From Dromaius novaehollandiae (taxonomy: Eukaryota > Chordata > Aves > Casuariiformes > Dromaiidae): 64,000 bases of DNA. The translations under genes were made by a program, and so were the position numbers. The stretch is from assembly GCF_036370855.1 (NCBI RefSeq), contig NC_088103.1:5829404-5893403 (forward strand), given 5' to 3'. The notes under the pieces were generated by a model. That model was given only the letters and a program-made list of their open reading frames with translations. It searched no databases and was not told the origin of the DNA. Below, piece after piece: positions 22,307-50,700 of this stretch (positions are counted from its first letter, which is position 1; each line of letters begins with the position of its first letter).

Positions 22307-23015
22307 CTCTGCCACCCCGCTGCTGCTCCGGTGTGGACGCGGGTCGCCGGGAGCTCTGGGGTCCCCCCCCGCGGCACGGGAGGTCTGGAACCGCGTAGGT
22401 CTCGCAGGCCGGTTCCCACCTCGGGGTCCCCCAGACGTGGGGCCCCCGCTCCGGCGCTTGCGGTGTCACAGCGCCCGACCGGCCTCTGCCGTGGCTGGGA
22501 CCGCGACCAGCCGCTCTGTGGGGCAGAGGCGCCTCGCAGGCCGTGCCCTGCCGTCCGTGGTCTCTCTCGGGGTGTGCCACAGCGAAGTGTTGGCACCTGA
22601 GCTGGCGGGTCGCTCCACGCACGCGACGTTGGACCGGAGTTGAAGTTTCTGTAGCGTGTCGGTGAGCCACGTGATGCCGGCTCCCTTTCTCCAGCTGCGG
22701 AGATTTCGTCGAATGAATCTTAAAATAAAACTTTCGTGTCGTTGTTCTATATAAGCGGTGCTATAGTTAGCATGAGGTTGTAATGCAGCTTTGAAGGGGA
22801 AAGTGATGTTCTGCGATGCGGAACAGGATTCGCGAGGTGCTTTGCTGGTATCTCCTGCGTTTTGATCCAAAAGATGAGACAGTTTCTTGTGGGAGAAAGA
22901 GAGACACTGTCGGAGAAAAGAGATGGGGAACGCTGATGTGCACACCACTATTAAAACAGTGCCTTATCAACCAGGCAGTCCACTGATCCAAGCAATAACT
23001 GTGTTTGTCCCACAG

Positions 23016-23024
23016 ATGATGTGA
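23016..23024 (+). CDS. Two-codon upstream ORF of ERLIN1
   Basis: Right after the acceptor cccacag, the exon reads ATG ATG TGA, then two bases, then the ERLIN1 ATG. It would encode Met-Met-stop, and the second ATG alone makes a start-stop element. It depends on the first coding exon beginning at 23016. Confidence 0.5.
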   Translation: MM

Positions 23025-23026
23025 GA

Positions 23027-41129
<18,103 letters not shown>

Positions 41130-41307
41130 CAGAGGTAGAAAGATACCTGGTATATCTCAGCAGCTAGCCCAGCTGTGAATGGGGATTGCCCTATGCTAGT
41201 GGGGCAGATGCAGCACGTGCGTGGACATCTTGCATATAGGTGGCAGTTGGGTTGATTTTCTTCTAGCAACACATTGCAAGTGCTCTGCCTCTTCCGTTTC
41301 TTCCCCT

Positions 41308-41313
41308 ATTAAA
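41308..41313 (+). promoter_or_regulatory. ERLIN1: Possible proximal poly(A) signal ATTAAA
   Basis: The common variant hexamer lies 179 bases after the ERLIN1 stop. It is a candidate for a short 3'UTR isoform, and sequence context alone does not decide. Confidence 0.35.
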
Positions 41314-44300
41314 TTGGTGCTTCCAAATGAGGGATAATCCTGTACTAACATACCTATACTGGAATATTAAAAAGACAGAAACCAGGAAAGCCTTCCGCAG
41401 TAGGTGCAATTCTTTAGCAAGCATTGCCTTTGAGGCAAGAGACGTGGCTTTGAGCGCTATGCGGCTGTGCGCTGGTCATTCCCCAGCCCTCACTGAGGCC
41501 GAGCAAAGACATTTCCTTCCTCCTGCCAATGAAGCTTCGCTTTGTGGACCCTGAGGCAGGTTTTATCGGCACTATCTAACTCCTCGAGGACTCAAGTGTT
41601 GGCCAGTGGAGGCTGTGCTCCTGCTTGGGGAGAGGCCCAGAAAGGAGTGATTTGTTTTGGAGTAGATTATTGGAAAAGGATCTGCATAGCCATAGCCTTT
41701 TTCTTTCCTGTAGGCAGTGGCATTAGATAACATGGACTCAGCGTGAGCAATCTTTAACAGGCTTTAGTAACTTCCCTTCTCGAAGCAAGAGCCTTATGTT
41801 GGCTGGCCATGAGTGATTGTAGTATGCTTCAGCTGGGCAACTGGGTCTCACCTTGCACCCTCAGACGGGATTCAAAATGCATGCAGCGCCTCAGAGCAGC
41901 TGATGGGGAGCAAAGGGCCCAGGATTTCAAAATCTCTGCTCAGACCTCAGCCCCTCTCTAGGTCTTTTCACCACGGAAAGGGTGCTAAATTTCCGCCACT
42001 CTGCCTTGCAGGCAAAGGAAAGGAAAAGAGAAGAGCGAGGAGAGATGCAAGATATCCTTGGGGCAGAGGGAAGGAGTCTCAGTATTATCCCGCTATTCAG
42101 ATGGCCACCTTCTGTTACGGACCACCGCCAGGCAGAGAATAGGCGCCTGATCCCAACCTGCAGCCTGCCCAGGCTAGGGCTGCCCTGCCCTCTCCACCTC
42201 GCTTGCGCAGTTGACCCTCTTCTGCAGCAGAACAAATGTTTGACACCTGATCTCAAAGTAGGTGAGGCATCGCCACTCCCCTTGGGATTAAATACAGCAG
42301 TGCAAAGTCCATGGATCCCAGAAGAAGGGGAACTTGCCTTGTGAAATCCCTTGTGCATCCTCAAGCAGTTCCAATGGAGAGTGTGTCACCAGTCCTACAG
42401 TTGCTAGCCAGGCTCTGCTGTGTCACAGGGCTTTTGACTCACAAGCTCGCTGGCAGGATGACCTTTATTCCTGGCATCTATCCTATCATATCTGTTCCCT
42501 GCTCCCCATGCACCACTGTGGGGCGAGAGAAGAAAAAAGGTGAATTCTTGAAGGGGGATGTGGGGGTGGGTGAAATCTGTTGGTAATCTGCTTTCCTCCT
42601 CTCCTCCCTGCTCCCCGGTGCCCATCAGGACTAGTGCTTGTTTCTAGGACCTGTTTCTCGTTGCGTTCTCTGACAATCCCAGAAGATGGTGACTGAAGGA
42701 GCGTATGCAGGGGCCTGATCCAGAATGCCGTGCGCCCAGCTAGCAGCAGTACAGTCCCACTTGCCTCTTCAACCCGGTGCGTATTCAGAGACCACCTCTC
42801 TTCCATGAGCTTGGGCATCTGTATGTTCATCCTGGTTTTCTGTCCCCTCTCGTGCAGTCAGGTGAAGTGCTCAGCCCCGCAGCGATTCACCATTAAGGCC
42901 AGTTAGTGGTGACTCACCCAGTGACCGGCATTGAGCTGTTCTGTCCCTAGCACTGCTTATGGTCTCACAGCAGGTAGAGGAACATGTTCGGAGCTTTTCC
43001 TGTGTTGAAGCATTCAGCCCAAGATGAACGCCCTGAGCTTCACATCTGTTAATAATTTGTGCCCTTTGGGCCTTCCACTGCTAGTTTTGTACCCCATGTG
43101 GCTTGTTTGACTTGGAGAATGAGTGTCTCTCCTAAAGGGAAGTTCAGTAACACAGTCAAAAAGGTGCCTTACTCTGTCTCAGCTCCTGCCCTAGCTGTCT
43201 TGTCTCCATCTTTGGGGCAGAGTGGGGATGTTTTGACCCTTCCTCTCTTGCTTCCGCTGCCAGCCGGCTTGGGTAACATTGCCCGTGGGACTTGCAGAGG
43301 GTCTGCAGTGGTTTCACGTGGTCTGTCCTCCATCTGTGTGCAGACTCCCAAGGCCTAACTGGTGCTTGGCCCCATGAGGCAAGCTTCTCTTTCCCCAACA
43401 TGTGGCAGCTATTCCTCACTTGGTTGTTAGCCTACATTTTAGTTAGTCGCTGTTCCCTGTCGCAGGCACCCTACAGCTGCTGCAGTCTAGCACTTGAGCT
43501 CTAGCAAAGAGCATGAAGTGCGGCTTGGAGACAGGTTACTGTGGCAAGAAGGCAGGGTGCCTCTTGGAGCATCCCGCAGGCAGCTTCCTATGAGCATCTT
43601 TCCCTTTTCTCGCAGATCCTGTTAGTCAGCGTGCTGTCTCCTCAAGGTGCTCAACCCATAGCCTGTGGTTGCTTGCGGTTCCCTGGTTTCTCTCTCTGCA
43701 GTTGGTTATTTCAGCTCAGGAACAGCAACTGACCTGCCACGGTGAGAGGCTGGCTAAGGGGGCTGATTGCCTCTCCTGGCCTCGAGCTTGTGGTCAGGCG
43801 GTGTGAAAGGCAGGAGGACAGGTTTCTCCAGCGTGTGGTCCACACATCTAGCACACAGAGGGATCGCGGAGCAGCCCTGCGCCTCGCAGATTCAAACCAA
43901 GGCAAGTGCAGAGCCCCACAGCTGGGCTTTTGCAGGAGACACTTATGTTTTCATTTGCCAAAAGGGCGCTCTCCTCGGTTTGAGCAGTAGTCAAAGGATC
44001 CTGATGCCCTGGGGTTGTCGAGTGCCCTGAGGCCTCCCCACAGGGGCAGGTAAGGTGTTTGCATGTTACATTTGAAAAATCGGATCAGTCAACAGTAAGG
44101 GCAGAGCTGAAACTCATGGTTGATGGCAAGACAGGAGGAGCTGCTTGAACACCTGTGCTGTTAAACCCATCAGTGTGCTTTTCAGGGAAGGATACCAGGC
44201 TGGGCAGCGTGTTTCATAGCTGTGATACTTGAAGTGTGTCCTGGAAGTGTTGTTGGATTAGCAAGATTCCCTTTCCTCCGTGGGAAAGGCTTTGAGGAGT

Positions 44301-45434
44301 TGGTGGAGTTGTGTGTCTTTGACCCTCCAGCATCTCAGTATTGCTGGCTTGTACTTCAAAGAAAAAGCACAGCTACAGTCATTTGAGTTGAATTTTGAGA
44401 CCAACCACAGGCATTCTGAAAACAGAAACACCCCTGGAGAGAGAATATACCTGTTCCCGTGTGATACATGCTGTATCGTGATCTTGGGCCCTGGCAAGTA
44501 GCCCTGGTCCTCTTGCCCCAAGGTGTCTTGCACAGGCTGGTGAAGGCCAAGCTTGTGTGGCAGTGGCCTCAGCAGAGCCACAGCGTTGTGAAAGGGGAGC
44601 CTCCATCTTGCAAAGAGGGGCCTGGGCTGGGTGCTAGCAAGTGCCAGCATCGGTCCATGGGGTTAGGCTGCATGCAGGGGGATGGGGTAGGTGATGCCAG
44701 CCGAGAGGTGCCAAGAAACCGGGGCATGAGGGGAACCCCTAGAAACAGTAAAAGGACAGCTCACAGCCTGTCTGCAGCAGTCAGAGCAAGATCCCCATGC
44801 AGGGAGAAGGGAAACCTGCCAGGCCAGCGTAGGAAGAGCTGATTCCCTTTAGATCTGAGCCACAGCCGCAGACAGCAGTGCAGGGCTGTCTCCTGCCCCT
44901 GCAGCCATCCAGGTGGATGCGTTTGCCATTAGTGGCTGTCACTCTTTAGCTAAATGTCACCCTACCCTGGCTGCATATATACCTTCCGCCTCCATCGCCT
45001 GCCTGATGGTCTTAGGGACATCCCTGGGATGTTCCTGTGGCTTGAAGTCCTGCAGCGAGGTTTGCAAGATGCCCAGTGCCTTGTGCAGAAAGCTCCTCCA
45101 TCCTACTTCGCTCCTCCAGCCATCATCGCCCTGGGGACAGCAGTTCAGAAGCCCAAATACGCGTGAAAGATCCAGGCAGCTGGATGACCATGGGTTTCTT
45201 AACACCTTCACCTGGGCATTGCTTCTCTCCAAGCTTGGAGTCAAGAGCTGTAGCTCAGGTTGGGAGTGTGGATGCAACCGAAACCTGGTTTTGAACTGTT
45301 TTCTTTCTGTTCAGAAGGCCTGTGCTCTCTTTTTTTAAAAGGGATTTGCCACTGGATCAGCACCTTCTTTAAGGAAACAACGATACATATGTTCAAGTTT
45401 ACATGCACAGTGTTACATTCTTTTGATAAAATAG

Positions 45435-45440
45435 AATAAA
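45435..45440 (+). promoter_or_regulatory. ERLIN1: ERLIN1 distal poly(A) signal AATAAA
   Basis: AATAAA sits in an AT-rich context followed about 25-40 bases later by a GT-rich stretch (TGGCTTTGTGTGTTCT), the usual arrangement of a cleavage site. Confidence 0.7.
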
Positions 45441-45455
45441 ATTATTTTGATACTG

Positions 45456-46775
45456 TTTCCTCAGTGGCTTTGTGTGTTCTAGGACCAGTGTCACCTTGGG
45501 GGGGAGGAGATATGTCTGTGCTTCTTAACATGCACTAACTGTATCTAGCTGTGTGCCTTTGGTGGCAACTGCTGACAACCTCGGAGCCACACAAGTGTCT
45601 TGGACCTTCCCGGGCTCGGGGAAAACTGCAGCATGGTAAACTGGGTAGCGTTTACAGCTTGTTCTTGTTTGGTTTATGCCTCAGTCTCCCAAAGCTCTTG
45701 CTGGAAGCTGAACCTTGCTGGTCCTTTGGTCCCCAGCCTGAGCTGCTCCATCCTTCACGTGCAGCCAGCGCAGCAGTGCTTGACTTGCAGGGATGCAGCT
45801 AGGAAGTGTTTTGCAAGCAGGCACAACTGCTGTGCGCAGGCAGGAGCACAGAAGTGAGTTGCCCAAATGTGAGTCAAGGCTCTTGGTGTGGTCTGGTGTC
45901 CTAATCTCACGGGGAGGAGAGCGAGTGAGCTTGGTTTGCCAAGGGGAGTTGGATGCAGGGAGCAGAGCTGCGTGCTGTGCCTTAACCACCTTTACGGTGC
46001 CTGTAGCAGGGACTGGCTGTCACAGTAGAGAAGACCCTCACTTGGATGCCTGCCTCCCCTTGGGCTGGGTGCCTTTGCTGTGGGGCTGCAAAAGTGCCCT
46101 GACTCAGGTCAGAAAGCCTTTGAGGGGCTCTGGCAGGGCCCTCTGCCATTGCAAATCGGCAGAGTGAACAGTGCTGGCAGTTTCCAGCCACCAGAGCCTG
46201 CATGTGCCCGTGAAGGCAGGGCAGGGTGCTGGGCAGGGCCCTGGGTGGGTGGAGGGAAGATGCAGCACGCCTGCATCCCCTTGGGACCAGGTGTGTTGGG
46301 GACTGTGGGCCATTGAGACCTGTGACCACTATCACTTGTCTGGAGCTGGCTAAAGGGAGCTGGGCTTAAGCGTAAACTCTTATTTCAGCAACTCTGAGTG
46401 GGAGCTGGTCAAGGGTGCCTGGTTCTCAACAAAAACGCAAAAGGACCCACTCACAGACCATCTCTCTTCTATGCATCAAGTAGCTGAGACACTTAATGCC
46501 TTAGTCCCAGCACTGACATTGGTTGGACTCCTTTCTGCTCTGACCGGAGCTTTGGAGCCAGGGTTTTTCTTCTCTTTGCTGGGAATTGCAGTGGCTGTTC
46601 TCAGACCACAGAGAGGGTCCAGGGCCTGTTTTAGTAGCAAGGAACTTCAGGTTTTCACTGTGTTTTCTCCCTGCAACCCCAGCAGGGGAGAGGAGGAGAT
46701 AAACATGGGGATTGCCCAAGGACTACAAATCATTGCCCATGCTACTCCCGCCACTAAGAGAAACATCCCGGGATA
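45456..46775. other. Intergenic region between convergent ERLIN1 and ADAM8
   Basis: This 1.3-kb spacer separates the two tail-to-tail genes. I see no exon, repeat family or RNA gene. Open frames on both strands reflect GC-rich composition. Confidence 0.6.
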
Positions 46776-47676
46776 AAGTTACTTCCAGTCTTTATTTGTA
46801 TAAAAGCCTTCAACCTGAATGATAGCAAAATGGGGAGGACCAGTTTCACAACGAATGGCTCAAAATGGTCATAGGAAGGGTCATAAATTAATGGCTGTGG
46901 TGAAAACACTCCCAGGAAATCCCCTTTCGGGAGAAGAGTTAGTCGAGTGGTAATTTCAGAGCTGGAAAAAAAACCCACCAGGGGCTGACAGTGAATCCAA
47001 ACCTGGCTTGGACCTGCCAAGGCCACTGGCAAGACACACTGTGCAGCTGGCCCCAGTTGCAGTGCTGGGCTGATGCAGGAGGTGGCCCATGGGCACTGTC
47101 CTCAGAGCAGGCACTGTCCCTGCTGTGGGGGGCACTGACCCCCACATACATGGCAAAGCTGGGAGCTCCTCGCCGTGGCCTCAGCAGGGAAGGGCCGTGA
47201 GGAGCAGGAGCTCTCAAGAGCCCCAGACCAGGGCCCAAAGAGCCACTTAGGCCAGGCATGAGCTACTAAACTGGGTGCAGAGCCAGGATGAGAGACGCAG
47301 CAGCACCCAGGGTACAGGCAACCCCGAAACAACTAAGAACCAGAGCCAGATCAGAAGGAGCTTGGTGGAGAAGGGCAGTAAGAAAAACAACAGGTCTTGT
47401 TTGGGATTTTCCTGGAGGGAGAGTGGTCTTGGCACTGTCCATGTTCCTGGTCTCTCCCCATGGTTGTGAGCCCCCAGCTCGTGACTCTTTCTGGTCAAAC
47501 CATAAAGCTAGAAGTCTGTTAAGGCACAACTCAAACATCTGTAAACACTGACGGCCTCGAGGGAGGATCCAGCAAGCGATTCAAGTACCATTGAAGCAAG
47601 ATGTGGACGCTCTCGCTGTCCCACCCAAAGCGCCGGAGCCAGCAATCCTCCATTGCTGTGGCGGATGCAGCCTGGG
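46775..47676 (-). other. ADAM8: ADAM8 3'UTR
   Basis: This is untranslated sequence after the TGA at 47679-47677, ending near the poly(A) signal. The exact cleavage site is inferred. Confidence 0.6.
46791..46796 (-). promoter_or_regulatory. ADAM8: ADAM8 poly(A) signal AATAAA
   Basis: TTTATT on the + strand reads AATAAA on the - strand, about 880 bases after the ADAM8 stop, and it is the first canonical hexamer noticed after the stop. Confidence 0.65.
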
Positions 47677-47727
47677 TCACCTCCGGGCTGTGGGTGGCTT
47701 CAGGGCCACCTTTGGGGCGACACCTCT
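47677..47727 (-). CDS. ADAM8: ADAM8 last exon
   Basis: Acceptor tgtttcag (- strand). It encodes [16 protein letters not shown] and TGA, close to the human tail GPKVALKPP. Confidence 0.92.
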   Translation of the reverse strand, partial: RGVAPKVALKPPTARR

Positions 47728-50700
47728 CTGAAACACAAAGGGAGGTGTCGGTGGGGGAATGGGGGAGCCCTGGGCTTCGCCGGGTCCCCCCGTTCTCACA
47801 GCCAGTGCAGAGCTGAGGTGGGGACAGGAGTGACCGAAGACGATGGCTGAGTCACCTCTGCCCAGCGCACTCGGGGGCCACAGGAAGGGCCATGGTGCAG
47901 CTCACCTGGGGCACGGCGGGGTCTGGACGGGCCTGGGACGACAGGGCTGCGGGCTTGGCAGGAGGAGCTGGCGGCAATGGTGCGTCTCCTGCGGCACAGC
48001 GGGGCCGGGCGAGCTGGCAAACGAACAAATGGCAGGGCAAGATACGGTGACGCAGGCTCCTTCCCAAGACGGATCCTCCTTCTTGTCCCTCTCCCCAGCC
48101 CTACGACACCGCCCTGGCCATGCTCCATCCTTGGCCTGACTCCTTGAAGCAGTAACCCAACAGCCCGGCTGCCCCTGGAGCTGCCCTGCTTCCCGGGCAC
48201 CATTCCCAGTCCCCTCCCTGGCACCAAACACAGCGCGATGGGAGCTGCGCCCTACCTCCTTGCTCTTCAGCGCCGGGAGAGGCTTGCTGGGTGGATTGGG
48301 CTTCACCTGCCAGAAGGAAAGGAACGAAGCGACTCCTTTGAGTGACGCAGATGGGGGACAGGAACCCAAGCCAGGCTTTGAGACAGAGTAACGACCACCC
48401 CAGGGAGGAGGGCAAGAGGACGCTGCCCACGTGGCTCCTCAAGGCAGCCCCATCTTCGGCAAGAACATGCTGCCCAGGGGATGGAGATGTCCCGAGCTGG
48501 AGTTCGGGTTCCACCTCCGAAGTAGAGATGGGTTCCCTGCGGTGGGGTAAGGAGGTTGAGGGGGGAAGGAGCCCCCAGGGACCCAAGTGGGTGCAGGGGA
48601 TTAGGTAGATGGTTGGTTTCTTGCTGGACAGATCTGTGATGACCTTGCCGCAGCCCTGGCTTTGGCCAGCAGGGCGGGGGGGGGGGGGGGGGGTTCATGT
48701 CCTCGCACTTCCCAAAACCTCACATTTTAACTTACCTCTCTAGGGGCCAGCAGAGGCTTTGCAGAGGCTGGGGGCAGAGGTGGTAAACAGAGCTTTGCGA
48801 CACCCTTGAGCAAAGGAGAATCAAAGACCTGCTGCCTTGAATGAAGGACGGAGGGAGGCCAGTGGCCACAAAAACGCCTGGAGAGCTTTTGTCTGTGGTC
48901 ACCACAGTCATGGGCACTGACAACTCCCAGGAACAGGCTTGGCAGGCCAGTTTCAGTGGTGGTTTCACCCAGGGGCCTGTGCCGCTGTATCACATGCCAA
49001 GCCAATGCCATTCAGCACCTTCCTCACCGATCTGAGGGATCACATAGATGCACCCCAACAAGTCTGGAGGTGTTACAGGACAAGGAAAGGTGCTGACAGC
49101 AAATGGCAGAGCCATGGGCTGGAGAGCTCAGTACGTTGGGCAGCAGAAAAAACCCTTATGTCCAGCAAGAAGTTGCCAGCACTGCCCTGGGGCAGCCCAG
49201 CCCCTGGCTCAGGGCAGGAAGAGCAGGATGACAGTGGGAACACGGCAAACCATGTCCCAAGCTGTGCAACAGGGACATGGAGACCCTGGCAAGGCCTCAT
49301 GGAGGCTGCCAAGCTGGTCAGGGCCTGACCCACAAGGAGATGGGAAGGAGCTGGGCTTTTCGAATCTGGCCGTGGGGAGACCAGGGGGTCTGCAAGCAGA
49401 ACCCTGTCCGCATGAAAGCCAGAACACTCCCACCTGAAGAAAAATGTTTTAGAGGCAGAGATGAGCCAGGCACCAGTCTTCCATCAGAGCGTGGCTGGCT
49501 CAAGCCTAGCTAAGAGTGACTTTTGGATGCACTGAGTACCATGCAGGGATGGGTGCTTACCTGCGAGGGCTGGCCTGGGGAGGCTGGAGACATCATCTGA
49601 GTGGCTGGCAGAGGAGGCTACAGGGGCAGCAAAAACAAGGATGAGACATTGCATTCCCGAAGGCACCCTCAACACTTGCCGCAGGCTGCTTGCAGCACAG
49701 CCAGCCAGGTCCACTCTATCTCCTACCTCCGGAGCTGGGCGGCTGGGCCTCACAGAGCGGGCGCCCTGCAGGTCCGAGGTTGTGGTGAGCAGGCTGGGGC
49801 TGCCAATGTCATGCCGGGACAGCTCGCTCTGCATGGGCCGCTTCCTGCCACCCTCCTGGAAGAGGGGATTGGTGAGGCCACGAGCAAGACTGGTGGAGAT
49901 TCGCCTGCAATGCAAAGGACCAACACGGGATCAGCTTCAGACACGACCCGCCCATGGTGAAAGCTCCCTATCTGCCTTGGCAAGGCATGTGGAGACTTAC
50001 CCTTTCTGGAAGTACCTCTTCCCACCACCTCTGAGGAGCACGAAGCCTCCACCAAGCAGGATGCCGGAGAGTGCCAACACAGCCAGCACGGCTGCCACGA
50101 CCAGGCTGCTGCCCCCTGCGGAAACCCGGCAGGCATGAGACCCCCCCCCCGTGCACAGCACTGGGGCAGAGAGATGCCCATGGGCACCGACGACGGTGGG
50201 CTGACCTCCACCCTCAAGCTCTCGCCCACCTCCCAGCCCTGGCACGTGCATGGGGACGGTCTTCCCTGCCAGCTACGCACGCGGGGTGCCGTACCCGTGG
50301 TGATCTCCGAAAGCTTCTGCTCGCAGTACGGCGCTGCCCACCCCGGTTCACAGTGACACTCCCGCTTGTGGTTGCAAACCTGAAATCAGAGAGGGCAGAG
50401 TCAGGGGACACCGGCGAACCGCTCCTGTGCACCACAGGAGCTGGGGCTGCGGCCCAAGCTTTATGCCTTCTTTTGAAGACAACGACCGCTGTGAGCTGTG
50501 GGAGCAGGGAGACACGACCCATGAAATGACGCAGCCCAGACCTACACGTGCTCCCACCACCAAGTACGAGTGACCTGCACCAGCCCCAAATTCAGCAGGG
50601 CAGCTCCTTCCCTTACACTACGTTCAGCTGGGGAAGAGTGGCTGGACACCCACAAGCAGGAGCAATACAGGAGCGTTTTAGAGGGCTGAGCGTACCCCAT

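Larger units (their letters stand above)
21720..22650 (+). promoter_or_regulatory. ERLIN1: ERLIN1 CpG-island promoter
   Basis: About 900 bases are very GC-rich with dense CpG, in sharp contrast to the AT-rich CHUK 3'UTR before them. GGGCGG-type GC boxes cluster at about 21855-21885, an ATGACGCCAT element lies near 21815, and CACGTG E-boxes lie at 21925-21930 and 22668-22673. There is no TATA box near the presumed start site, as is typical of housekeeping promoters. Long open frames on both strands here result from the low stop-codon density of GC-rich DNA. Confidence 0.85.
41130..45455 (+). other. ERLIN1: ERLIN1 3'UTR (long form)
   Basis: No in-phase coding exon or splice pattern was found after the stop. 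The first strong poly(A) signal with a GT-rich downstream region is at 45435, so a 3'UTR of about 4.3 kb is inferred. A weaker ATTAAA at 41308-41313 could give a short form. Scattered open frames (44913-45338, 41927-42364 and others) show no recognised domain. Confidence 0.55.

Noticed and set aside
21706-22670. Long open frames (up to 296 codons) on both strands
   Set aside because: They lie in the ERLIN1 CpG island, where stop codons are rare. They are arginine/glycine/proline/alanine-rich, overlap on several frames at once, and show no domain.
44913-45338. 141-codon frame near the end of the ERLIN1 3'UTR, with an opposite-strand frame at 44957-45277
   Set aside because: There is no recognisable domain and no splice partners. 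It is GC-rich sequence in which such frames are expected.
47906-47988. ADAM8 tail exon starting at 47988 (acceptor gccgcag)
   Set aside because: It would put the exon out of frame with the upstream exon. The pyrimidine-rich acceptor at 48014 gives phase 0 on both sides and the proline-rich frame.
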